This document shows positions 30,193 through 38,255 of a DNA stretch of 38,255 bases, piece after piece. The notes beneath the pieces are model-generated. The model had not been told where the DNA came from, did not search any database, and saw only the letters and a program-made list of their open reading frames with translations. Both the position numbers and the translations under genes were made by a program. The stretch is from Macrocybe gigantea (Eukaryota > Basidiomycota > Agaricomycetes > Agaricales > Callistosporiaceae). The stretch spans positions 1 through 38,255 of the forward strand of contig SJRY01000209.1 in assembly GCA_011319805.1 (NCBI GenBank), read 5' to 3'. The first letter of the stretch is position 1; each line of letters begins with the position of its first letter.

Positions 30193-31916
30193 TGGCGCCT
30201 CTTCTCCTCTTTCCTGTGACTCTGGCTTTTTCACGCCGAGTTTGCGGCATGCGAAGCTGCGTCGCATTCGCTTTACGTCCTCATTTCGTTAGCGTCGAGG
30301 TGTTTGGACGATCCCGCGTCCGGTGTTTGCGGGCGAGGCAAGTGGAGGGGGGGGTCATTTCGGCGTCAGGAGGTGGAGGACGATCGTGAGGGTCATGCTC
30401 TGGCTTCATGCGAGCACGTCGTCGGTGTCATTAACGACATGCAAATGTGGTCAGTCTCCCAAGTTCTTATCACTATTCATGCAAGCGATCGTTGAATGTA
30501 CCACGTTTGTGACACATTAGAACATCTCATCCCTCGGTCAAATTTTTCACCTTCCCCTCGACCTTGAAGTGTAACTGGCTTTGACTGGCCGTCACATTCG
30601 ACATCAGAATGGGACGACAAGTTGTCATTATGATGTTCATCGCCCATTCAGAATCTGGTCTCTCCAACTTTCGACATCTCAAAGTTGGCCTCGATCACCT
30701 GCCTTTTCCCAGCCCGCAACTGCCCTGAGGCGCAACCTCGTTCATTCACTTTCACGCCTTGTCAAGCCGCCTCGAGCCAAAAGGTGCACTGTTCCTCGTA
30801 TAGGTTCTTAGGAACGCCATCAGACGTCGTTGTGCGATCGACGCATACAGCCTGATGCAGGACTACGATCGACGTCCGATGGATCACCGTTTCCGTCAAG
30901 AAAAAGGAAAAAGGAGGAAAAAAAAAAACAGGAAAATTAATGAATCAACTCTCGACCATCCTGCAACGCGCAATTTTGATTTTTTTTTCTCGTCTGGTTA
31001 TATACAGATGCAATAGCATAGACAGGCATTTTCACAACATCTCTTTTTGCAACACATCGTCCGTATGCTCTCTTTCCCTTTCCTACTTTTTAATCGTGCT
31101 GGGCATCCTCCCGGGTTCTGATGTCGCTTTCCTTTGTAATGTATGATGGTTATGATGTTTTTTTTTTTCCCTTTTCTTTCCTATTTGGCCTTGGATGCTG
31201 AAGCCCAGCTGTACTATCTCTTTTTTCTCCGTTGTCATTTCCTTTCGTGAAGTCGTTCTCGATTGCAAGTATCTTAGTTCGTCTAGAGAAAGACATATTA
31301 TTGGTAGGATAATATACGCACATGCTCAAAATAAACCGTAGGTACGGCTGATGGTGAATGTATGGACAGACTGCAACATGTACTGCACATAAATGCCGAA
31401 GCCGTCACATCCGCGAGCACGGTGTTTCGAGGTCGGTGATGCCGAGGTGCTATGCGCATTGCTTTACGTTGTTTGGATCGGTCCAAATCTGAATCCCATA
31501 CGCAAGCGCTTCGCCGGTTCTCTTCGAGAATCTGTCAAATTTATCTATCATTCATGCAGACTGGGACTCTTCGACAACAAGACGCTCGGACGGCTCGGAG
31601 AAGGAAGATGCTGCTCATGTGGGCGAAGTGCCCGTGTGTTGCACATTTATTGTCCAGGCCTTCCTGGAGCCCTAACCTGAGGACGAGGCTTGTTGAGCAT
31701 CGTTTCACTCATCCGAGGTGCCCATGGGTTTCCGGATAGAACGTGTGAGTGAGGATACCTTATATGTGGCCCCAGCAGATGCATAGTTCAACGAATTCAA
31801 CCGAGGATGTCCAATTCAACACGGCAGGTTAAACGAAATGTATTCTAAATCAGCGGCAATTTATATGGTTACTTCGAAGACTACGGCATCGGAAAGAAAG
31901 AGCTACTCGACGCTGT
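30193..31916. other. Convergent intergenic region, no gene recognised
   Basis: About 1.7 kb between the cyclin and peroxygenase stop codons. It must hold both 3' ends, and T-rich and A-rich runs occur near 30900-31200. Short open frames carry no motif. Confidence 0.5.
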
Positions 31917-33349
31917 CTACTTCGCGTAGGGGAAGAACTGGGGACAGTCCGATCCCTTGAGCGGGCTGTAGAAATTTTCGAGATTGGTGTTGAGAGCCTT
32001 GAGCAGAGCGCCCTTGGGATTCGGGTACAACCCCCTGATAGTGACGTTCACAAAGTCCGTGTAGAGCTTGCAGAACTGCGTAAAGTCTGCAGAGGTCGGG
32101 TCGACGACGTAGTTGTTGACACCGCCGACGTTGCGTCCGGGTTGGATGGGGTGCGGCTCGAAGAGCTGCGCGATGCCATTGCCGACCTCGTTGAAGCCGA
32201 CGGATCCGTTGGGCCTGAACCAGCCATCGGGGAACTGGCTGTTCTGGAAGAAACCACGTGCGGTGGTCATGTCGACTTGCTGGTTCCCGACGCGGCCATC
32301 TACGAAGAAGGCGCAAGGGAAGACGGACTCTGCGTAGACGGTGAAGTAACGCGGGGAGATGAGCGAGAATTCAGGGTTTGTGGCGATCGAGTCTTGGATT
32401 CGTTGCCAACGATATTCGGCGGCGACAGTGGGGTTGTAGCTGCCGTTGCCGAAGCGGTTGCTGAAATCGACAAACTAAGAAAGGACACTGTGAGTTGCCA
32501 GCCAGGTTAAGCGGCGAGGCAAAGTCGTACTTCATCAAAGAGGGTTTCATTGAAACTGTGATTGTCGCCGAAGAAGGTGTCGGCTGTGAGGACATTAATG
32601 GCAGATTTTTAATTAGCCCTGTGGGTCACATACCTCGAGTCATGCTAGCATCACCTGGAGGCGATCAAGTCGCTATTAGGGAGGTGCCGCTGCATAAGAG
32701 GTTGGGCGCACCTTCGAAGACTGCATGCGTGTTGAGTCCTCCGACGATGGCGGGCGCAGGAGGGTTAGGACCAGTCTTGCGAGTCTTTCCGCCAATACTC
32801 AGCAAGTCTGTGACCAAGTTACCATCGACCAGATGAGCCGCGTAAGTGGTAAACACGGCGAGGTCATTTCCCATGTTGAATCCTGAACGAGATATCGACG
32901 TCAGAAGCGACGCATATGACAGGAATCAACCCTCCGTACCCTCCTGTACTGCGTTAATGATCTGAGACGGGGTTGCGATACCGTTGCGAGGCAGGTACTA
33001 CGGGGCGATGTCATTGAGAACTAAACTTTATCGAAAGATGTTAGATATTATCATAACCACTCACCCCATGGGAAGCAAGGGTATTGAGCCCAGGGCAGGG
33101 GCCGCGGATATCACCGTTTTTCAAAGGCTTCCACGGATGTGCTTTGTCGTTGATAAGTTTCGTTGAGGTGTCATTCAGAGGACCAGGCGGGGCAGGTGCG
33201 TCGCGAGCCTGAAGAGTGGGGATGATCCTAGCAAGCTCCTCGTCGGATAGCCCTGCAAGAGAGGCGTATGAAGGAAACGCAAGGATTTGCGTCAAATGAA
33301 CTGAAAGCGTGAGGCAGAGTGTCAGAAGATTGGCAAAGCGCGACATCAT
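31917..33349 (-). CDS. Unspecific peroxygenase (heme-thiolate haloperoxidase family), secreted
   Basis: Extracellular heme-thiolate enzyme that uses H2O2 to oxyfunctionalise alkanes, fatty acids and aromatics. Six exons: 33349-33065, 32997-32940, 32882-32712, 32654-32634 (21 nt), 32583-32531 and 32474-31917. They give 381 residues without a frameshift, the length of the long UPO group. A signal peptide (ANLLTLCLTLSVHLTQILA) precedes a propeptide. Then comes GPCPGLNTLASHG with the heme-ligand Cys. EGD-S (FEGDAS) is the Mg site. SPRYFTVYAES supplies the Arg and Glu of the active site. Several N-glycosylation sequons (NET, NGS, NVT) are visible. Two late Cys (FCKLY, SDCPQ) match the C-terminal disulfide. 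Two adjacent Met codons (33349, 33346) are possible starts. A minus-strand TATA-like gcataaaagg is at 33420-33411. Confidence 0.95.
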
Positions 33350-33410
33350 AGCGATCTGCGATGACCGTGAACAATCCAGGTCCTCTAGCAGGTCTTCATG
33401 ATGATTTACG

Positions 33411-33420
33411 CCTTTTATGC
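33411..33420 (-). promoter_or_regulatory. TATA-like box of the peroxygenase gene
   Basis: The minus strand reads gcataaaagg about 65 bp before the first ATG at 33349, a usual spacing for a fungal secreted-enzyme gene. Confidence 0.5.
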
Positions 33421-34926
33421 ATGTTCGGAGCATCACTTGCCATGTGGGAACGACAAGGATTGGGCACGGTGCAGAAGAGCATTGGCCAAACAGGAATGCC
33501 TCGGCAACAGGGACAGCCCGCGCAGTCACGTCAAAACCGTGATCGAAACCACAGCATCCCTTCACGGCCAAAGAAATATTATAGGTAATGCGCCTGACGC
33601 TTCGGAACTTTCGGGCATCAGGCCTACCTGCGCAGCTGGGCGATCCATCAGCATGCCCATGGACGTTGAGTTACGTCAATTCAGCAATCACAAGGACCAA
33701 GAACAGAAACAAGGCACATTTCTGGGGTAATTCGTTGAATAGTTTCACTTTTAGGCGGCCGGCAGGTATAGACGAGAGGACGCGTCGCATTGCGTGTACA
33801 CGCCCGGTATCGGAGTATGGAGGACACAGGTTTACCTGGATTCTAGATTGACGCGCCTTACAGTTTGGGATTGCCCGTAGTAAAAGGATTGTTAAAGTCC
33901 ACCCCGGGCTGTAGTCTTTTGTGGGCGACGACATCGGGGCGACGCTTTTTCTGACGGCGGCGTGTCCAGGGCTGTTCGAAACATCCCATCTGCTAACATC
34001 TGCGGGCGAGGACTGTCCACAGCAACTGCGTACCGCAGTATTGAAAAAGCAGGGCCATGACTTGCGAAGACATTTGGTTCCGAATGGAGATTGACGAATT
34101 TCTGCATTGCCATTCGCCCAAAGCTACCCGCCGGTTGCCAAGAGCAGGACTGCCAAGGCGACGACAAAAGTTGCTCGGAAACCGAGTCCAAACTTTTATG
34201 CAAGTCGCGGTTGACGGCCTCGTTGTAACAGTCAATGTACTCGAGAGGCCCGTAGCCAACTACGATGTGAGCGGTGTGAAAGAGAGTCGACGATGAGGGC
34301 AGCTAGAAGAAAATCGAAGAAAAACACTAGATCATCCAGCAGACAGCCATGCCATGAAGAGGTTCAACCGGTTGATTAGACTATAGTAATCGTCTGCCAC
34401 TGAATCGACAAGAGGTATCAAATGAATTGCATGAAATAGCCCCATTTCATTGACATCTGCTCTTCAGCTCGTAAGTTTCCTCCTTTTCAAATGTGGCTCT
34501 TGGAAGAGACAACAACGTAATGATATGCAGTACGTCTAGGCTTGTCCCATTGCCGACATTATGCCGCCGCGTTCCTTGAAGCAAACACGAAAGAGACGAC
34601 TTCGAGTACTGTCATCTAGAAATGTCGAGGCGGCTGACAACATACCAGATGATAAACTACGTCGCTGAGGTCGCCTAGATTACTGCAAGCCGCCTTGAAA
34701 ATGAATCAGTCTTGATTCAATCGCTTGGTCCTTACTAAATAACCTTCCTCAGGTGCAAAGTCGGTCCTCCTTCAAAGGCCTGAAGACAAAAACATCCGAT
34801 GCACAATGAGACACTCAGAGGCGAGGAAAAACGATATGAAGCAGCCCCAGATTCCAGCTCGATGAACAAGTGCACTGATCGATCCATGAAATGCTAGCGC
34901 GATTTAGCAAGGAATAAAGATATTTC
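33421..34926. other. Intergenic region upstream of the peroxygenase
   Basis: About 1.5 kb up to the second Copia LTR. Short open frames exist on both strands without motifs or coding-like character. I see nothing that can be named. Confidence 0.5.
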
Positions 34927-34986
34927 TGTTAGAAATGCCCCTCCTGTCCGGACTTGTGCATAGGAACAGGACCCAGGCTATGCGCT

Positions 34987-35165
34987 AGCAATGCATACAG
35001 CCTATGGCTGTGTGCGCAGCAATGCGCAGCCTGTGGCTGCGTCCGCAGCAATGCACAGCACAAGCTGTGCGTGCAGTAATGCGCAGTAAATGGCTGTGTC
35101 CGCAGCAGTGCAACAGCCTACAGCTGTGCCCACAGCAATGCGCAGCCTATGGCTGCGCACACAGC
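34987..35165 (+). repeat. Six degenerate ~30-bp tandem repeats in the Copia-2 LTR
   Basis: Units begin agcaatgc or close variants at 34987, 35018, 35047, 35075, 35104 and 35134. Most contain a small palindrome of the type CAGCC-ta-GGCTG. They end just before the TATA box, a position typical of enhancer repeats in LTR U3 regions. Confidence 0.7.
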
Positions 35166-35211
35166 CTTCTACACGGTATATATAGGTAGCACAGAGCGCC
35201 TTGAAGTCCCC

Positions 35212-35288
35212 AGTGTTCTCACTCAGGACTTCTAGGCAAGTACTTGTACATAACTCAATTACTAGTGTTCTCACTCAGGACTTCTAGG
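35212..35288 (+). repeat. 25-bp direct repeat near the end of the Copia-2 LTR
   Basis: The 25 bases at 35212-35236 recur exactly at 35264-35288 (both begin agtgttctcactcagg), with 27 bp between them. They lie downstream of the TATA box, in the region expected to be transcribed. Confidence 0.8.
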
Positions 35289-35331
35289 TTCTAAGGCTCG
35301 TCCAGAGTGTTCCTTGTGCCTAGTTTTAACA

Positions 35332-35346
35332 GGTTATGGGCCCCGG
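35332..35346 (+). other. Copia-2 primer-binding site
   Basis: GGTTATGGGCCCCGG directly follows the LTR. It is identical to the site of Copia-1 although the two LTRs are unrelated in sequence, which supports shared initiator tRNA-Met half priming. Confidence 0.75.
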
Positions 35347-35821
35347 CCTCTAACAGCCTTATCAGACATAACCAAGAGTCCGGATTTTCCTCCATCTTTC
35401 CCCTTCCTTGACTGTACTAGCCTGGAGTTCACTGCCCTTATAGGGTGTTGTGTCTAAGTTTAGTAGATAGGAAGCACCAACTGTTGGGACTGGTCTTCAT
35501 TTGAAGCAGTCTTTACTCCACCAGTAGAAAACCAGGTAGTCATTCTGTGACTCTGGGGTAGGCCTTTGTGCTGACAACTGGGTGCTCAGTAGATAGCCTT
35601 TTTACTTTACTTAAGTAGACCAAGGGCACTTTCAGTAGCTAGACCTTTCTTGACACACACTCTCCTGAGGGCAAGGCCAGTAGCACAGTCTCTCTCTCTG
35701 TTGTGGAACCCTGCCCAAGCAAGAGGATTGTGGTTGTATTCCCAACCTCCCATCATTCCATTCCATTCCATCTCCTTGCCTCTATCCTTTGCCATCTCCC
35801 TGCCTCTAGCATCTTGCCATC

Positions 35822-36622
35822 ATGTCTTCCTCTACCTCCATGCCTTCATTCACCAAACTCAACTCCACCAACTATCCTACTTGGTCTGGAGAAATGGAGG
35901 CTTGGCTCAGAGCTTGTGGCCTTTGGAGGATTGTCTCTGGTTCAAATCCAAGACCAGTAGACTCCACTTCTGCTGAAGCATGGGACCTAAAGTCAGACAA
36001 AGCAGCTGGCCAGCTCTATCTTATGGTGGAGCAGGAACAGAGAATTCATTTTCATGGGATTAAAGATGATCCTGTGAAGATGTGGACTGCTTTGGAAAAG
36101 GTCCATCTTCAAAAGAAGCCTGGCTCCAGGTTCAATGCCTATGATGACCTCTTCTCTATTAGGAAGAAGGAGGATGAAACTCTGCAATCCCTTATGAACA
36201 GAGTTGAGGACTGTCTGGTCAAAATCCAAAATCTTCGCCCAGCAGACTTCACTCTATCTAGCCTGGATAGTGAACTTGCTTCCATGGCCTTGATCAGAGC
36301 TCTTCCTGAGGAGTACAACTCCTTTGTCTCCTCCCTTCTTCTTCATGACAAGCTTGACAAAGATACTATCAAACAAGCCTTTGTTACTGAAGAGATCCAA
36401 AGAACTAGAAGATCTGCTGATGCTGCAGAGTCTGCCTTAAAGGCTACCACTTCCTCCCATTCATCTAAACAGAAGAACTCAAACTCCAATACATCACAGA
36501 AAAAGGACAAAACATGCGGATTCTGTGGTCTGGATCACTTCTGGAGGAATTGCCAACTTTACAAGGAGGCTCAAAAGGTGGCTAGGCAAAAGACCAAAGG
36601 GCAGGAGCAAGCCAACTGTTAG
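35822..36622 (+). CDS. gag: Copia-2 gag, cut by the Gypsy insertion
   Basis: The 266-residue frame begins MSSSTSMPSFTKLNSTNYPT. It has the Copia gag N-terminal fold (YPTWSGEMEAWLRACGLW) and the middle region (KAAGQLYLMVEQEQR, MWTALEKVHLQKKPGSRF, LMNRVEDC, LRALPEEYNSFVSSLL-like segment). A basic Ser/Asn/Lys stretch and a knuckle-like CGFCGLDHFWRNC follow (spacing CX2CX3HX4C, one residue short of the usual CX2CX4HX4C). Element-encoded sequence ends at 36616. The final Cys codon and the TAG stop are supplied by the Gypsy LTR starting at 36617. In an uninterrupted element this frame would be expected to run on towards protease. Confidence 0.88.
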   Translation: MSSSTSMPSFTKLNSTNYPTWSGEMEAWLRACGLWRIVSGSNPRPVDSTSAEAWDLKSDKAAGQLYLMVEQEQRIHFHGIKDDPVKMWTALEKVHLQKKPGSRFNAYDDLFSIRKKEDETLQSLMNRVEDCLVKIQNLRPADFTLSSLDSELASMALIRALPEEYNSFVSSLLLHDKLDKDTIKQAFVTEEIQRTRRSADAAESALKATTSSHSSKQKNSNSNTSQKKDKTCGFCGLDHFWRNCQLYKEAQKVARQKTKGQEQANC

Positions 36623-36936
36623 GCTAGACGAATCTCAGAAGGACTCGGGCAGACTAAGTGCGAGAGTGGTCTTGAGATGATGGCAAAAGGAATATTAAGC
36701 CTAGCGTTACTGGTACATCTGGGAGTCCTTATATACACTACAGTACTCGAGCACGGACCATGGGCTGCGCAATGCTGTGGACTGCGGATGAGTAAGACTG
36801 GAAGGAGATGACTCAGGATGACTAGGGAAGTGAGATGACTCGATGGCTGCGCGCTGCGCAGCATGATGGGGGAGATAAGGGATGTGGGAAAGATAAGATA
36901 AGAAAATGAATAGTCCTTTGGGCGGCGTCTGTAACA
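36617..36936 (-). repeat. Gypsy 3' LTR (320 bp)
   Basis: On the element strand it begins TGTTACAGACG and ends CCTAACA. A polypurine tract (TAAAGAGAGGGTGA, plus 36950-36937) abuts its start, showing that it is the 3' LTR of a minus-strand element. A TATA-like tatataagg is present on the minus strand near 36731-36739. Confidence 0.85.
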
Positions 36937-36973
36937 TCACCCTCTCTTTAGATTCGCGTCCTCGCGAAAAACC

Positions 36974-37258
36974 TTAGTCCAGCTGTCCCCACCCAGTATT
37001 GGTCTCCCAGGCGGTCGCGGCACGCGGGGCCCATGTATGAATGAGCTCTTCATTATAGGCGCGAATGTGGTGGAGTGTGGTGGCGAGGAGTTTAAGCCGC
37101 CGGTTTTCTGTGCGAAGCATTTCCATTGCTTCGCGAAGCGCGATACGTTCAGCTGCAGTGGGGCCGGTCCCATCAGGGGTTCTCCCGGTCCAGAGGTGCG
37201 TGCGGACGGTCATAACATAGCGCATATATGCGCCGAGTGTGATGGCGAGGGGGTCCAT
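36974..37258 (-). CDS. Small ORF between Gypsy pol and the 3' LTR
   Basis: The 94-residue frame starts MDPLAITLGAYMRYVMTVRT. It has a helical, Leu/Arg/Glu-rich middle (TAAERIALREAMEMLRTEN) that could form a coiled coil, and ends TNTGWGQLD. A second short frame starts ATG at the pol stop (about 37370) and reads [14 protein letters not shown]; a one-base shift would join it to this ORF. I do not recognise the product. It may be an accessory protein of this Gypsy lineage or leftover sequence. Confidence 0.4.
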   Translation of the reverse strand: MDPLAITLGAYMRYVMTVRTHLWTGRTPDGTGPTAAERIALREAMEMLRTENRRLKLLATTLHHIRAYNEELIHTWAPRAATAWETNTGWGQLD

Positions 37259-37367
37259 GTAGTCGCTAGCATTGAGAATCCTTGCAGATTCTCGAGGTCG
37301 CTTGGGCGGTTGGGGGTAGGTGCGCGGCTGCCCTCGCTGCTGTCGATGCTGATGGGGGCGTTGGTGG

Positions 37368-38255
37368 TCATGAAGTGCGATTTTTGGTCTTCTTCCCTCT
37401 TGTCGTGACCCTTTTATCCTGGTTCGCAGTCTTCTTTAGGAAGTGGTCTAGAGCTTGCTGCGCATTCCCCAGCTCCTTCTCTTTGATCCATGTGTTCTCT
37501 TCGTGTCCGTATCCTTTCCATTTGACCAGGAATAGTGTCCCCTTCCCTTGTTTCTTCCTTTTTAGGATCTCTTCTATCTCGTACTCTTCATCATTTATGA
37601 TTTCAGGGGGTGGTGGTGATGGTCGCTCTTGTATCTTGAAACGGGGTCCTTTGTAAGGCGTGAGCAGTGTTTCATTGAACACGGGGTGTATCAGCTGCCA
37701 TGATGCTGGGAGTTCCAGGCGATATGCCGAGGCTCCTTTCTTTTCAACCACCTTGAACGGTCCGTATCGGAGTGCCGATAACTTCTTTGATGGTCGATTG
37801 ACTGTGATATTGGTGGCTTCTAGCCATACTCTATCTCCTTTCTTGTATTCCTGGGCAGGTTTTCGTCTCGCGTCGTAATTGTCTTTGGCTCGTGTTTGTG
37901 CATATTGCAGCGCGGCATTTGCTTCCTTTCGTATTTGGCTCATTCTTTTGACGAAGTCTTTTGCGGGGTTATTCCCTTCTGTCGTCTGCGGCTCTCCCTT
38001 CCAGGGGTGCATTCCATAGTTGAGGTAGAATGGTGTCTCCTTTGTTCCCTGGTGTGCTTTGTCATTGTATTGGTATTCTGCAATTGCTATCATTCTGCCC
38101 AATCGTCCTGTAGGTTGTTTGTGAAGCTTCTGAGGAAGGCTTCCGTTTCTTGGTGGGATCGCTCCGCCTGTCCATCTGTCTGTGGGTGATAGGCCGTTGA
38201 TAGGTTTGCTTGTTTCCGAGTAATTTTAGAAGTGCTGTCATGAATCGTGCTGCGA
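37368..38255 (-). CDS. pol: Gypsy pol C-terminus: integrase end and chromodomain, frameshifted, partial
   Basis: From the right edge to about 38093 the minus strand encodes integrase core sequence ([25 protein letters not shown]). A stop follows, and the next frame continues from about 38090 with [39 protein letters not shown], a GPF-like module ([13 protein letters not shown]), [14 protein letters not shown], then a chromodomain ([26 protein letters not shown]). A single missing base near 38091 explains the break. Chromodomain integrases direct chromoviruses to heterochromatin. The gene is incomplete at the window edge. Confidence 0.87.

Larger units (their letters stand above)
34927..35331 (+). 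repeat. Copia-2 5' LTR (405 bp)
   Basis: It begins TGTTAGAAATG and ends TTTTAACA, giving an inverted TGTTA..TAACA end, and is followed at once by a Copia primer-binding site. It contains six degenerate 28-31-bp repeats (34987-35165), a TATA box (tatatatagg, about 35178-35187), and a 25-bp direct repeat after it. The 3' LTR is not in the window. Confidence 0.85.
34927..36616 (+). mobile_element. Copia-2, 5' part, interrupted by a Gypsy element
   Basis: A plus-strand Ty1/Copia element: 5' LTR 34927-35331, primer-binding site 35332-35346, leader of about 475 bp, and gag from 35822. At 36617 the sequence switches to a minus-strand Gypsy LTR, so protease, integrase and reverse transcriptase of Copia-2 are missing from the window. 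They should resume beyond its right edge if the nesting is simple. Confidence 0.85.
36617..38255 (-). mobile_element. Ty3/Gypsy chromovirus, 3' part, nested in Copia-2
   Basis: It consists of the 3' LTR, polypurine tract, a small accessory-like ORF, and the end of pol with an integrase C-terminal domain and chromodomain. It enters from outside the right edge, so gag, reverse transcriptase and the 5' LTR are not visible. Insertion is between codons of Copia-2 gag; the expected left target duplication is ccaac (36612-36616). Confidence 0.88.

Noticed and set aside
29393..30267. Minus-strand frames opposite the cyclin tail
   Set aside because: They are shadows of the low-complexity coding sequence of the cyclin exon.
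34987..35165. CRISPR-like array
   Set aside because: The units are contiguous and degenerate without unique spacers, and lie inside a retrotransposon LTR in a eukaryote.

Overview
The window looks like nuclear DNA of a filamentous basidiomycete, most likely a wood- or litter-decaying Agaricomycete. Genes are cut by many short introns (about 50-75 nt, GT..AG, one GC..AG). The gene set is typical of that group: a CYP63-like P450 pair, a secreted unspecific peroxygenase, a fungal class II aldolase, ERG2, a PHO80-type cyclin and LTR retrotransposons. No organism name can be given from sequence alone.

Layout, left to right. 1-735: broken remnant of an unrecognised gene. 1102-3226 (-): pentatricopeptide-like, probably mitochondrial protein. 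3636-6945 (+): large subunit of the nuclear cap-binding complex. 6980-7210 (-): small unknown ORF. 7325-8959 (+): class II fructose-bisphosphate aldolase with a 6-nt exon. 9095/9172-9798 (-): NADAR-family ADP-ribose glycosidase-like gene. 11008-13764 (+): P450 copy 1. 14541-20329 (-): complete Ty1/Copia element with 309-bp LTRs and a CTCAC target duplication, inserted about 30 bp past a TATA box. 20330-22430: pyrimidine-rich and AT-rich DNA without a recognisable gene. 22434-22613 (+): RecQ-like helicase fragment. 23915-26727 (+): P450 copy 2. 26872-27686 (-): ERG2. 27870-30192 (+): PHO80-like cyclin. 31917-33349 (-): unspecific peroxygenase. 34927-36616 (+): 5' LTR and gag of a second Copia element. 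This is cut by a minus-strand Ty3/Gypsy element (36617 to the window end) carrying an LTR and a chromodomain integrase.

The housekeeping block (cap-binding protein, aldolase) lies left of an accessory block made of P450 duplicates, retrotransposons and a peroxygenase. The P450s (microsomal), ERG2 (ER sterol isomerase) and peroxygenase (secreted heme-thiolate) are all linked to lipid or xenobiotic oxidation, but nothing shows that they form one pathway.

A recurring oddity is single-nucleotide indels, mostly in short G or C runs. They break frames in genes that otherwise align perfectly to their families, including the normally single-copy cap-binding gene. This argues for base-level sequence errors, at least in part, so the broken-gene calls here are tentative.
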